Part shown: one piece after another, positions 20,137 to 30,456 of the stretch
Position numbering within the stretch: position 1 is the stretch's first letter
How the letters are laid out: each line of letters opens with the position of its first letter
Assembly (NCBI RefSeq): GCF_900176205.1
Contig: NZ_LT859959.1
Coordinates: 5,105,001 to 5,169,000 of the forward strand
Source: Bradyrhizobium sp. ORS 285
GTDB taxonomy: Bacteria; Pseudomonadota; Alphaproteobacteria; Rhizobiales; Xanthobacteraceae
Direction of reading: 5' to 3'
Length of the DNA stretch: 64,000 nt
Notes under the pieces: model-generated
Told to the model about the DNA's origin: nothing
Database searches by the model: none
What the model saw: the letters and a program-made list of their open reading frames with translations, nothing else
Program-made: the position numbers and the translations under genes

Positions 20137-21009
20137 TCACCCGATCCGGATCTGGCAGCGCAACGTCTCGGCGGCGCCCGGTGCGATATGCATCAGCCCC
20201 GGCTTGTCGGTGAACTCTCCATCGAAATCACTTGGACTGGCAAAGCCACACCACGGCTCGATGCACAGGAATGGCGCGCCGCCGGGCTTCGACCAGATGC
20301 CGAGCTGGCGTAAATTATCCCAGGATAATTCCAGCGACGGGCCCCTGGTTCCGGCGAAGAGAACCGCGCGACTGGCCGGCTGATCGAGAATGACCGCATC
20401 GTCTGCAAACAGACTCTCGTTCAGTGACAGAACGCGTCCCTCGATTGGCGATGGCTCGGGCCGCTCGCGCAGCAACCCACCCGCCAGGCGCCGGATCGGC
20501 GCTGGCTCCGGCTCAGCAAAGATCAGCCGGTAGCTGTCCTTCGCCTCGCCGGGGAGCAGCGGCCAATTGAATGCCGGATGGGCGCCAAACGAGGCCGGCA
20601 GCATGTCGGCGCCGGGATTGGCGATCTCGATCTGCATGTCGAGCGCGTCAGCCGTGATCCGGTAGGTCAGGGTCAGGCTGAAAGCGAACGGGTACCGTGC
20701 GCGCGTGGTCTCGTCATCGGTCAGCCGCAGCACGCAGACCTCGGCGCTGCGCTCCAGCCAAGTGAAACGCATGTCACGGGCAAAGCCGTGCTGGGTCATC
20801 GGATAGGTTCGGCCGCGATGCTGCAGATGGTCCGCCTTGAGCCGGCCAACGATCGGAAACAGCCAGGGCGCGTGGCGCGGCCAGGCGGGACCCGCCTGCC
20901 AGATGAGCTCCAAGCCATCGGCCGTCTTCAGCGAGCAGAGCTCGGCGCCATCAGCCTTGATGCTGGCGGCGATGCCGCCGGCAGTAATCCTATGGAGGTC
21001 GTCACTCAT
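20137..21009 (-). CDS. aldose 1-epimerase family protein
   Basis: A 290-residue mutarotase-fold protein expected to interconvert sugar anomers or act on a related sugar (hexose-6-phosphate). The family His residues are seen in YPMTQHGFARD and SFGAHPAFNWPL, and the C-terminal part has PFLCIEPWCGF. The ATG at 21009 (MSDDLHRITAGGI) is chosen; an open frame further upstream is antisense to the permease end. It lies downstream of the ribose-type ABC transporter genes on the same strand (75-bp gap), so co-transcription with a sugar uptake system is plausible. Confidence 0.88.
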   Translation of the reverse strand: MSDDLHRITAGGIAASIKADGAELCSLKTADGLELIWQAGPAWPRHAPWLFPIVGRLKADHLQHRGRTYPMTQHGFARDMRFTWLERSAEVCVLRLTDDETTRARYPFAFSLTLTYRITADALDMQIEIANPGADMLPASFGAHPAFNWPLLPGEAKDSYRLIFAEPEPAPIRRLAGGLLRERPEPSPIEGRVLSLNESLFADDAVILDQPASRAVLFAGTRGPSLELSWDNLRQLGIWSKPGGAPFLCIEPWCGFASPSDFDGEFTDKPGLMHIAPGAAETLRCQIRIG

Positions 21010-21083
21010 GTCGCATATCCGTGCCGGGAAATCCCGACCGGTGATGCCGGATTGCGGCGGAGACGTCCAGAGTGGTCCCGGGA

Positions 21084-22130
21084 TCAGCGCTCGCCGACCA
21101 ACAGGCGGTAGCGGAACTGATCGAGGATGACGGCGAGTACCAAGAGCGAGCCGAGCAGCACCATCTGCATGTAGGAGCCGATCTGCGCGATGTTCATGCC
21201 GTTCTGCAAGAGCACGATGAAGAAGCCGCCAAGCACGACGTTCTCGACCCGGCCGATGCCGCCATGCAGCGACACGCCGGCGATCACGCAGGCTGCAATC
21301 GATTCCAGCGCAATCGTGCCGCCGAGATTGGTCTCGCCAGAGCCGACGCGCGCCGTCAGCAGCAGCCCCGCCACCGAGGCCAGGAGCGCACACATGATAT
21401 AGGCGATGAACAGCACCCGGGTGGTGTTGACGCCCGAGAGCCTGGCCGCCTTGACGTTGCCGCCAACCGCCTGGATGTGCTTGCCCAGCCGGGTGCGGTT
21501 CATCACCAGCCAGATCGCGGCAGCCGCGACGATCGCGACCAGCACCGGAACAGGGACATCGAAGACGCGGCCGAAACCGAGGATATCACCGAACTCATAG
21601 GGCACGCCGGAGACCGGCACGCCACCGGTGAGGAACAGCGCGATGCCGGCGCCGACCGACTGCACGCCGAGCGTCATGATGAAGGGCGAGACGCCGAACA
21701 CGGCGACGCCGAGCCCGTTGATGCTGCCGATGACGAGGGCGGCGGCGAGCCCGGCGCAGCAGCCGAGCACGATGACCAGCCACAGCAAGTCCGGCGGCAG
21801 GATGTGCGACAGCGCGACCATCGCGAGCGCCGACACCACCGAGGTCAGCGCGATCGCCGTGCCCACGGAGAGGTCGAAACCGCCGGTGACGAGCGCCAGC
21901 ATCTGACCGAGTGAGACCAGGATCAGGTAGACCGACTGCCGCGCGACGTTGGTCAGGTTCTGCAGCGCCAGGAATTCCTTGGACACCAGCGAGAACGCGA
22001 TCAGGGTGGCGACCAGGAAGAACGGCAGCACGCCGACGCGGAGAAACACCGCACGCAGGCCGGCGAGCAGCGCATTGCCGCGGCTTGGCCTCGAGGTGTC
22101 CTCGGCGATTGTCGTCGTTGGCATGCTCAC
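21084..22130 (-). CDS. ribose-type ABC transporter permease (RbsC/BPD_transp_2 family)
   Basis: A 348-residue inner-membrane protein with 8-10 hydrophobic segments. The family pattern is GFDLSVGTAIALTSVV, FGVSPFIMTLGV, TRLGKHIQAVGGNVKAARLSGVN (the EAA-like cytoplasmic loop) and GGTIALESIAACVIAGVSLHGG. It would pair with the ATPase immediately upstream, whose stop it overlaps by 4 bp. The imported substrate is not readable; position after a TorT-like binding protein and lactam-type enzymes makes a sugar assignment doubtful. A second ATG at 22124 is also possible. Confidence 0.9.
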   Translation of the reverse strand: MSMPTTTIAEDTSRPSRGNALLAGLRAVFLRVGVLPFFLVATLIAFSLVSKEFLALQNLTNVARQSVYLILVSLGQMLALVTGGFDLSVGTAIALTSVVSALAMVALSHILPPDLLWLVIVLGCCAGLAAALVIGSINGLGVAVFGVSPFIMTLGVQSVGAGIALFLTGGVPVSGVPYEFGDILGFGRVFDVPVPVLVAIVAAAAIWLVMNRTRLGKHIQAVGGNVKAARLSGVNTTRVLFIAYIMCALLASVAGLLLTARVGSGETNLGGTIALESIAACVIAGVSLHGGIGRVENVVLGGFFIVLLQNGMNIAQIGSYMQMVLLGSLLVLAVILDQFRYRLLVGER

Positions 22131-23644
22131 GCCGAGCCCTCCGTTTCAGCAAAGAAATGTTTCAAGACGTTCTCTTCCGTGATCGCGCTGCCGGACAGCT
22201 CGGCGGCGATGCGGCCCTTGGCGAACACCAGGAGACGATGCGACAGGTTCATCACCTCCGGCAGATCCGAGGAGATCACGACCACGGCCTTGCCGGCCTC
22301 GGCGATCGCCTTGATCAGCTGGTACAGCGCCATGCGTGTGCCCATGTCGACGCCGACCGTCGGCTCGTCGAAGATGTAGATGTCGCGGTCGTCGGCAAAG
22401 CCCTTGCCGAACAGCACCTTCTGCTGATTGCCGCCGGACAGCTTCGAGACCGCGCGGTCCATCGCGGCCTTGGCGATCCCGACCTTGTCGCCGATTGCAT
22501 CCGTCAATGCGCGGCTGCGCCGCGGCCCCACGAAGCCAAGGGGACCGGCCACGTCGTCGCGGTCCAGCAGGCTGAGCTCGATATTGCCGCGGGCACTGGC
22601 CGTCATCTGCAGCCCCTCGCTCTTGCGGTCCGACGGCAGGAAGAACACGCCGTCCATGAGTAGCGCGCGCGTCGAGGCTCCGGCGACGTCGCGGCCCTTC
22701 AAGGTGACCTTGCCGGCCTGCAACGGCTGCAGTCCCATCGCCGCGCGCCAGATCCGCGACTTGCCGCTGCCGACGAGGCCGGCGCAGCCGAGCACCTCGC
22801 CGGCGCGGACGTCGAGGTCGGCGCCATGAACGCCCGCGGTGCGGATGCCCTCCAGCGTCATGACGACCGGGCCATCGGCGCGATGCGCGATCTTCGGATA
22901 GACCTGGTCGACGGCGCGTCCCGTCATCAACTCGATCAACTCGCGTTCCGAGGTGTCGCGCGCCGGAACGGTAGCGATCAAGCGACCGTCGCGTAGAATC
23001 GAGATGCGGTCCGCGATTTTCTGGAATTCCTGGATCCGGTGCGAGATGTAGATGATGCCGACGCCTGACGCGGCCGCCTTGCCGATGAAGCCGAACAGGC
23101 GCTCGGTCTCGCGCTCCGTGAGTGAGGCCGTCGGCTCGTCGAGGATCAGCACGCGCGCATTCGACAGAAAAGCCTTGGCGATCTCCACCATCTGCTGCTG
23201 CGCCCGCGACAGGCTCGACGCCGGACGCGTCACGTCGATGTCGAAATCGAGCTCGGCAAACAGCTTTCGCGCGCCGGCCAGCATGGCGCGGCGATCCGTC
23301 AGCGGTCCGCGCATCAACTCGCGGCCGAGATACAGATTCTCGAACACCGGCAAGGTCGGCACCAGCGAGAATTCCTGGAACACGGTGCCGATGCCCGCCT
23401 TGGCCGCTTCATGCACGGAGTGGAAGCTCACCTCGCGGCCTGCGATGCTGATCGCGCCGGAGGTCGGCCGGAACACGCCGGAGAGAATGGAGATCAAGGT
23501 CGACTTGCCGGCGCCGTTCTCGCCGAACAGCACGTGCACCTCGCCGCGCTCGACCTTGAGATGGACGCCGCTGAGCGCCTTGACGCCGGGAAACTCTTTG
23601 GTGATCCCGGTCATCTCGACCAGCGGTGCAGCCACGCTATTCAT
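22127..23644 (-). CDS. ribose-type ABC transporter ATPase (RbsA family)
   Basis: A 505-residue protein with two fused ATP-binding cassettes. The N-terminal half has Walker A GENGAGKST, signature LSRAQQQM and Walker B ILDEPTA. The second half has GLVGSGKSRI, LSGGNQQKVLFGKG and FDEPTVGVDMG, as usual for RbsA/MglA. The ATG at 23644 (MNSVAAP) gives normal family length. It lies 66 bp downstream of the binding-protein gene and overlaps the permease gene by 4 bp, so the three form one operon. Confidence 0.92.
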   Translation of the reverse strand: MNSVAAPLVEMTGITKEFPGVKALSGVHLKVERGEVHVLFGENGAGKSTLISILSGVFRPTSGAISIAGREVSFHSVHEAAKAGIGTVFQEFSLVPTLPVFENLYLGRELMRGPLTDRRAMLAGARKLFAELDFDIDVTRPASSLSRAQQQMVEIAKAFLSNARVLILDEPTASLTERETERLFGFIGKAAASGVGIIYISHRIQEFQKIADRISILRDGRLIATVPARDTSERELIELMTGRAVDQVYPKIAHRADGPVVMTLEGIRTAGVHGADLDVRAGEVLGCAGLVGSGKSRIWRAAMGLQPLQAGKVTLKGRDVAGASTRALLMDGVFFLPSDRKSEGLQMTASARGNIELSLLDRDDVAGPLGFVGPRRSRALTDAIGDKVGIAKAAMDRAVSKLSGGNQQKVLFGKGFADDRDIYIFDEPTVGVDMGTRMALYQLIKAIAEAGKAVVVISSDLPEVMNLSHRLLVFAKGRIAAELSGSAITEENVLKHFFAETEGSA

Positions 23645-23710
23645 CGCCTGCCCCCTGCGATGCGGCCCTGCCCCGTCAGGGAGCGAAGGCAGAGCCGCAC
23701 GTTCCCGCAC

Positions 23711-24772
23711 TCAGTTGAAGACGGGTTTGAAGCCGTCCGGGGGAAGGATGTTCGCCTGCGGCACCTTGCCGATATTGGCGGAGTCGACCACGAAGATCTT
23801 CGGGCCGACGTGCTTGACGTAGTCCTTGCCTTCGAGGATGCGCACGGCCTGATCGACGGCGATGCGGCCCTGGATCACCATGGAGTCCGCGGGCGCTGCC
23901 ATGATCAGGCCGCGCTTGATGCCTTCATAGACACCCGGCGTCATGTAGAAGGCGAGCAGATCGACCTTGCCCTTCAGGCCGCGCTCGCGGATCAGGCCCT
24001 GCGCCGCCTCGGCGGTGACGGCGGTGCCGGCGACATAGCGGATGTTCGGCGCGGCCTGCAACGCATCCTCGACGAGCTTGGCCTGCAACTCCTTGCCGGT
24101 GTCGCCATATTTCGGCTCGAGCACCTTGATCGCAGAGCCCTTCACCGCATCCATGAAACCCTTGTTGGCGGCCTCGACCCAGCCGGCGCCGGCCGGGCCC
24201 GGGAACCAGCCGACCACGACCTCGGGCGTGCCGGCCGGATGCTTCTTAGCGAGATAGCTGCCGGTCTCCGCGCCCATCGTGTAGAACGACACCAGCGACT
24301 TCGCCGAGATGTCCGGCGAGGAGATGCCGTTGACGAGATCGATCACCGGAATCTTCTTCTTGGCGATCTCGCCGATCACCTTGTTCAGGCCATCGGCCGA
24401 GATCGCACCGATGATCACAGCATCGGTGCCCGAAGCGACACAATCCTCGATCTGCGAAATCTGCTTGTTGAGCTCGGTGTAGCCGCCGGCTTCGACCAGG
24501 TTCATCTTCACGCCGAGGCGCTTCGCCTCCTCCGCGACGCCGTAGTCGACGCCGAGCCAATAAGCGTCCTTCATGTGCGGGAACGAGACGCACAGCTTCC
24601 ACGGCTTGGAAGCCTTCTCCAGCGGGACATACTTGACGTCCCACGGCTTGCCGTCCGCCGCGAACGGCGGATCGATCTTGGATGCATCATATGGAAACCA
24701 ATCGGCGGCGTGGGCACCGGCCGACAGCACCAGCGCCGAGGACGCCAGGAGAACACGAACCAAACTCTTCAT
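23711..24772 (-). CDS. periplasmic substrate-binding protein, TorT-like (Peripla_BP_4)
   Basis: A 353-residue exported binding protein with a signal peptide ending at GAHA. The body is a periplasmic binding protein of the ribose/TorT group (KLCVSFPHMKDAYWLGVDYG, EDCVASGTDAVIIGAISADG, PVIDLVNGI, VVVGWFPGPAGAGWV). TorT proteins sense TMAO in other bacteria; here the neighbours are ABC transporter genes and not a sensor kinase, so transport is more likely. The ligand is unknown. It follows the KipA-like gene by 60 bp on the same strand, so import of the compound processed by those enzymes is a reasonable inference. Confidence 0.85.
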   Translation of the reverse strand: MKSLVRVLLASSALVLSAGAHAADWFPYDASKIDPPFAADGKPWDVKYVPLEKASKPWKLCVSFPHMKDAYWLGVDYGVAEEAKRLGVKMNLVEAGGYTELNKQISQIEDCVASGTDAVIIGAISADGLNKVIGEIAKKKIPVIDLVNGISSPDISAKSLVSFYTMGAETGSYLAKKHPAGTPEVVVGWFPGPAGAGWVEAANKGFMDAVKGSAIKVLEPKYGDTGKELQAKLVEDALQAAPNIRYVAGTAVTAEAAQGLIRERGLKGKVDLLAFYMTPGVYEGIKRGLIMAAPADSMVIQGRIAVDQAVRILEGKDYVKHVGPKIFVVDSANIGKVPQANILPPDGFKPVFN

Positions 24773-24832
24773 TGAACTACCCCTTTGTCATTCAGTCTTG
24801 GAAACCCGGCATCCGCCTGCCCGCTTGCGCGG

Positions 24833-25804
24833 TCAGGCCAATGCCGCCCGGATCTTCTGCAGAAGAGCTTTGCGATCGGCGCGCGCGGCCAACGCGCCGT
24901 CCATGTCGATCTCGACGAAGCGGGTCGGCATATTCGGCTGCAACTGGCCGATCAGGTCCATGTCGGCCGAGATCACCGTGCCGACCATGAAGTAGCCGCC
25001 GCCGGAGACGGCATCGCGATGCAGGATGATCGGCTCCTTGCCGCCGGGCACCTGGATCGAGCCATAGGGATAGCAGCTGTCGACGATGTTGGAGGGATCG
25101 GAGCCGGCGCCGAACGGTTGCTCGCGCTCGACGAATTTCAACGCCTGGCCGCCGCGGAAGCGATAGCCCATGCGATCCGCCTCGGGCGCGACCTTCCACT
25201 GATCGCCGAAGAAGCTCTGCTGCGACTCCGGCAGGATGCGATGCCAGTACAGCCCCGGCAGCACGCGCAGCTCGGCGGGATGGCCGGGCTTGCAACGAAG
25301 AGCCTCGGGCACGCTCGCGCCAGCCTTGCCACTTGCCTCGGCACCGACGGGCAGCTCATCACCGGCCGCGATGGCGCGGCCCTTGAAGCCGCCGAGCGCG
25401 CCGATCGGATAGGTCGAGCGGCTGCCCAGCGCCAAGGGCACGTCGATGCCGCCGGCGATCGCGATGACGATGCGCGCGCCGCTCTTCAGATAGTCGAAGC
25501 TGAGCACCTGCCCGGCCTTGACCTCGAGCGCGGTCCAGCCGGGCTGCTCGACGCCGTCGAGCTTGATCGGCATCTCGGCGCCGGTGACCGCGATGCGCGT
25601 GGGCGTGGTGAATTCCAGTTGCGGCCCGATGAAGACAGCCTCGAGACACGCCGCGCCCTCGTCATTGCCGACGAGCATGTTTGCCGCGCGCAAGGCGAGC
25701 CGGTCCATGGCGCCGCCGACGGGAATGCCGAGATGGAAATAGCCGGGACGGCCGAGGTCCTGCACGGTGGTCGACAGGCCCGGATGAAGCACCTTGATGG
25801 TCAT
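24833..25804 (-). CDS. biotin-dependent carboxyltransferase family protein (KipA/PxpC, AHS2 domain)
   Basis: A 323-residue protein of the family that forms 5-oxoprolinase subunit C and the second half of the urea carboxylase carboxyltransferase domain. The opening IKVLHPGLSTTVQDLGRPGYFHLGIPVGGAMDRLALRAAN is the standard AHS2 start, and ELRVLPGLYW and FRGGQAL follow. It overlaps the KipI-like gene by 4 bp, so the two are co-translated. With the biotin carboxylase and BCCP genes upstream, a biotin-dependent carboxyl transfer is more likely here than plain oxoprolinase action. Confidence 0.88.
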   Translation of the reverse strand: MTIKVLHPGLSTTVQDLGRPGYFHLGIPVGGAMDRLALRAANMLVGNDEGAACLEAVFIGPQLEFTTPTRIAVTGAEMPIKLDGVEQPGWTALEVKAGQVLSFDYLKSGARIVIAIAGGIDVPLALGSRSTYPIGALGGFKGRAIAAGDELPVGAEASGKAGASVPEALRCKPGHPAELRVLPGLYWHRILPESQQSFFGDQWKVAPEADRMGYRFRGGQALKFVEREQPFGAGSDPSNIVDSCYPYGSIQVPGGKEPIILHRDAVSGGGYFMVGTVISADMDLIGQLQPNMPTRFVEIDMDGALAARADRKALLQKIRAALA

Positions 25805-26669
25805 GCCAGCGCTCCCTGAAGCTTGGCGTTGTAGCCGGTCATGTCCTTCTGGAAATCGCGGAAGTCGAAGGTGACGTCGCGGATGAGGGGGGCAAAACGG
25901 CCGGAGGCAACATCGCCCAACGCGTGATCATATTGGTCCTGGCCGATCGGCTTGAACTTGACGATGTCGCCGGGGCGGAAGAACACCATGAAGTCGCGCA
26001 AATAGGAGATGCTCTGCTCGGGATCGAAGATCGGCATCGGCGTGATGCCGAACATCTGGTAGCCGCCGGCGCCGCGCACCGAATAGATGCAGGAGAAGCA
26101 GCCGCCATGGCCGATCGTCAGCTTCGGCGTGTCGGTGCGCGGGCGCAGATATTTCGGCACCTGGAGCTGCTTGGCGCGCTCGACCATCTGGTACATGAAC
26201 GGCAGACCGGCGACGAAGCCGACCATCGAGACGAACCAGGGCGAGCCGCTATGCGCCTTGATGAAGGCGTCGACATCGGCGAGGCCGTTGACGCGCGCGG
26301 CATATTCGAGGTCGGTCGCGGTCGGGTCCTGATGCCGCTCGCGGAAGCGCATCAGGGTCTCGTGCGTCCACGGATCCTGGTAGAACACGGGGATCTCGAT
26401 GATGCGGGTCTTGATGACCGGCTCGGTCTTGGCCGCCGCGCTCTCGATGCCCTGCACCTCTTTCAGGATATCGTTCGGCTTGATCACGTCGGGATCGAAC
26501 TTGATCTGGAACGAGGCGTTGGCCGGGCAGATCTCCGTGACGCCCTTGATGCCGGCGTCGCGGATCGCATTGGTCATCGACAGGCTCTTGAAGAAGGCAT
26601 CGAGCGACATCGCCTCGTCGCATTCGACGAAGAGATGCTCGTCACCCCCAAACGAGTAGCGGGTGGTCA

Positions 26670-26670
<1 letters not shown>
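25801..26670 (-). CDS. KipI/PxpB-like protein (AHS1 carboxyltransferase subdomain)
   Basis: A 289-residue divergent member of the allophanate hydrolase subunit 1/KipI family, longer than the usual 220-240. Recognisable family points are SLDAFFKSLS...GIKGVTEICPANASF, PVFYQDPW, VGFVAGLPFMYQM, KYLRPRTDTPKLTIGHGG and MFGITPMPIFDPEQ, which align with GF.PGFPYL...P.PR..VP.GSVGI. The ATG at 26670 overlaps the stop of the biotin carboxylase gene (TGATG). It would make the carboxyltransferase with the KipA-like partner. Confidence 0.82.
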
Positions 26671-28048
<1,378 letters not shown>

Positions 28049-28052
<4 letters not shown>

Positions 28053-28288
28053 GCCTCGACCTCGGCGATCACCTGGCCGGCCATGATGGCATCCGCGTCA
28101 TCGACGCTGAAGCGGATGTTCTTGCCGGCAACGCCGGCCTTGACCTCGTGGAACGACTTCATCACCTCGACGAGGCCGATCACGTCGTCAGCAGCGACCG
28201 TATCGCCGTCGTTCTTGAACGGCGCCCTCTCCGGCGAGGGCTTGCGGTAGAACACGCCAGGCAGCGGGGACTTGATCTCGGTGCTCAT
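28049..28288 (-). CDS. minimal biotin carboxyl carrier protein
   Basis: A 79-residue biotinyl domain with essentially no extra sequence: IKSPLPGVFYRKPSP, then the biotin attachment site EVMKSF with Lys44. Ordinary AccB is about twice this length because of an N-terminal linker, so this is a stand-alone carrier for the adjacent biotin carboxylase. Four-base overlap with the carboxylase gene and a 3-bp gap after the LamB/YcsF gene indicate one operon. Confidence 0.9.
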
Positions 28289-28291
28289 GGG

Positions 28292-29089
28292 TCAGGCTTC
28301 GCTTTGCGGTTTCTGGGGAACGATGTCGGACGGCGGCGCGATGCGGATGCCATTCGCGATCAGCGTCTGGCGCATGGCGCTCGCGATCTCGTAGGCGCCG
28401 GGCGTATCCGAATGGAAGCAGATCGACTCGAATTCGATGTCGATGTCATCGCCCTCGATGGTGCGGACCTTGCCGGTCTGGCATGCCCGCAGCACCTTGT
28501 CGGCGACGCCCTGGGGATCGAGCCTCTTGCCGTGGCGGGTGAACACGATCGAGCCGGAGCGGTCGTAGTCGCGATCGGCATAGAATTCGCGGATGACAGG
28601 CTGCCCCGCCTCGACGGCGACGCGATAGGTCACCGAAATGTCCATGCAGAACACGAAGGAATTCGGCGCCACGGTGCGCATCAGCTTGATGAAGGAGCGC
28701 GACAGCTGCTCGTTGGCGGCGAGCTCCATGTAGAGCGCGCCATGCGGCTTGACGTGCTGCAGGGTGCCGCCATGGCGGCGGGCAAACTCTCTGATGGCAC
28801 CGACCTGGTAGACGATATCGTTGATCAGCTCGTCGGCCGAGCCGTCGATGCGGCGGCGGCCAAAACCCTGGAGATCGCGATAGCCAGGATGCGCGCCGAT
28901 GCCGACGCCATGCTGGGTCGCGAGCCGCACCGTGGTGTCCATCAGGTTGGGGTCGCCGGCATGAAAGCCGGCGGCGATGTTCGCCGAGCTGATCAGCTCC
29001 ATCAGCTTGGCATCCTCGGCATCGCTCAGCCGCCACGAGCCGAACGCTTCGCCCAGGTCGCAATTGATATCGACAGTCTTCAGCGGCAC
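28292..29089 (-). CDS. pxpA: LamB/YcsF family protein (5-oxoprolinase subunit A-like)
   Basis: A 265-residue PxpA-like protein: in 5-oxoprolinase it works with subunits B and C to open 5-oxoproline using ATP. The signature is [78 protein letters not shown]. The start is the GTG at 29089 because AAGGGGAG lies 6 bp before it and the DINCDLGE motif is then near the N-terminus, as usual; the longer frame enters the divergent promoter region. First gene of the operon, facing a LysR gene. Confidence 0.88.
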   Translation of the reverse strand: MPLKTVDINCDLGEAFGSWRLSDAEDAKLMELISSANIAAGFHAGDPNLMDTTVRLATQHGVGIGAHPGYRDLQGFGRRRIDGSADELINDIVYQVGAIREFARRHGGTLQHVKPHGALYMELAANEQLSRSFIKLMRTVAPNSFVFCMDISVTYRVAVEAGQPVIREFYADRDYDRSGSIVFTRHGKRLDPQGVADKVLRACQTGKVRTIEGDDIDIEFESICFHSDTPGAYEIASAMRQTLIANGIRIAPPSDIVPQKPQSEA

Positions 29090-29173
29090 GGATGCTCCCC
29101 TTACCTGCTCCGTTCCACCGCGCTGATCAGCGGCGGGCCGGCGGAGCTGGACGTTAGGGGGATCACCTCCCAT

Positions 29174-29205
29174 TGAAAATTATTATTGTTGGAAATTCAT
29201 TTTCT
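29174..29205. promoter_or_regulatory. AT-rich candidate LysR binding region between divergent lysR and pxpA-type operon
   Basis: Within the 251-bp divergent gap, an AT-rich block has GAAAAT (29175-29180) and ATTTTC (29199-29204) as inverted arms and a second GAAATT inside. The location between a LysR gene and its divergent operon is the usual place for such an operator. The exact site is a guess. Confidence 0.35.
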
Positions 29206-29340
29206 CTTTTTTGGATTGCCGAGCGACCACGCTTTGTGCGACGCAATTAATTAAGCCCTTGTTTTTGTTTCTTGAATCGTGCCGCCTGTTTGCGTTGCAG
29301 CGTGCACAAGGAATATTCGATTTGCTTTCCAAGAAAGAGA

Positions 29341-30282
29341 ATGGCTCTATCATCTGATATTCAGATGGAGCGTCGCGTGGCCGTCAGTCTTCGCCAAATC
29401 CGCTATTTCGTCGCCACGGCCGAGCAGGGCCAGATCACCCAGGCCGCCTCCGCGCTGTCGATCTCGCAATCTGCGATCACCACCTCGATCAAGGAGCTCG
29501 AGGAGATTGTCGGCGCCGAGCTGTTCAGCCGCTCGCCGCAGGGCATGGAGCTCACCCCCATCGGACGACAATTCCTGTTTCACGCCTACGACATCCTCAA
29601 CAAGGTCGAGGAAGCGACCTCGCTGCGCGTGCCCGCCGGCGACGTCGAGGGCAGCCTGACGCTCGCGGCCACCTACACCGTGATCGGCTACTTCCTGCCC
29701 AATCATCTCGAACGGCTGAAGCGCCATTATCCGCGGTTGAAGATCCAGTTGTTCGAGCTGACGCGCGAGGCGATCGAGGAAGGGCTGCTGTCGAACCGCT
29801 ACGACATCGCGGTGCTGCTGACGTCGAACGTGCAGAATCCGGACCTCACCATGGAGACGCTGATCGGCTCCCGGCGGCGGTTATGGGTGCCGTCGAAGCA
29901 CCGGCTGCTCCAACGCGAGTCTGTGTCGCTGCAGGACGTCGCCGCCGAGCCCTACATCATGCTGACGGTCGACGAGGCCGCACACACCTCGCTCAAATAC
30001 TGGAACAAGACGGCGTTTCAGCCAAACGTGGTGCTGCGGACGTCCTCGGTGGAAGCCGTGCGCTCGATGGTCGCGAACGGCCAGGGTGTCGCCATCCTCT
30101 CCGACATGGTGCTACGTCCGTGGTCGCTGGAGGGCCGGCGGATCGAGACCATCGTGCTCAGCGATCCCGTGCCGGCGATGGATGTCGGTCTCGCCTGGCG
30201 GCGAAACATCGAGTTCACCCCGGCCATGGAGGTGTTCCGCTCCTATTTCCGTCAGGCGTTCTATATCCCGACGCTGCGGTAG
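29341..30282 (+). CDS. LysR-type transcriptional regulator
   Basis: A 313-residue DNA-binding regulator. The N-terminal winged helix reads SLRQIRYFVATAEQGQITQAASALSISQSAITTSIKELE, followed by LFSRSPQGMELTPIG and a two-lobe effector domain (GSLTLAATYTVIGYFLPNHLERL). The ATG at 29341 follows an AAGAAAGAGA site; a later ATG at 29365 is possible. It is divergent from the LamB/YcsF-carboxylase operon, which is its most likely target. The enamidase gene starts 175 bp downstream but has its own palindromic operator. Confidence 0.9.
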   Translation: MALSSDIQMERRVAVSLRQIRYFVATAEQGQITQAASALSISQSAITTSIKELEEIVGAELFSRSPQGMELTPIGRQFLFHAYDILNKVEEATSLRVPAGDVEGSLTLAATYTVIGYFLPNHLERLKRHYPRLKIQLFELTREAIEEGLLSNRYDIAVLLTSNVQNPDLTMETLIGSRRRLWVPSKHRLLQRESVSLQDVAAEPYIMLTVDEAAHTSLKYWNKTAFQPNVVLRTSSVEAVRSMVANGQGVAILSDMVLRPWSLEGRRIETIVLSDPVPAMDVGLAWRRNIEFTPAMEVFRSYFRQAFYIPTLR

Positions 30283-30360
30283 AGGGGGCGAAGGAAGCCG
30301 TCCGCGGCGTAGGCAATCCGCGCCTCATCTTCGTGCAGGTCGTGCGCTTGCCGGTCACGA

Positions 30361-30378
30361 TCATTCGTGTACGAATGA
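30361..30378. promoter_or_regulatory. 18-bp palindromic operator upstream of the enamidase gene
   Basis: TCATTCGTGTACGAATGA: perfect 8-bp arms (TCATTCGT/ACGAATGA) around GT, 79 bp before the enamidase start codon. A copy differing at two positions lies at 40412-40429 before the 6-hydroxynicotinate reductase gene. Size and symmetry fit a MarR-family site, and a MarR gene ends the reductase operon. Confidence 0.75.
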
Positions 30379-30456
30379 CCAGAACCGGCTTGATGCTGCG
30401 CCGCGTGCAGGCGCAACATGCCGCAAAATGCTTCGCCAGGAGAGAAGGACACCCCG

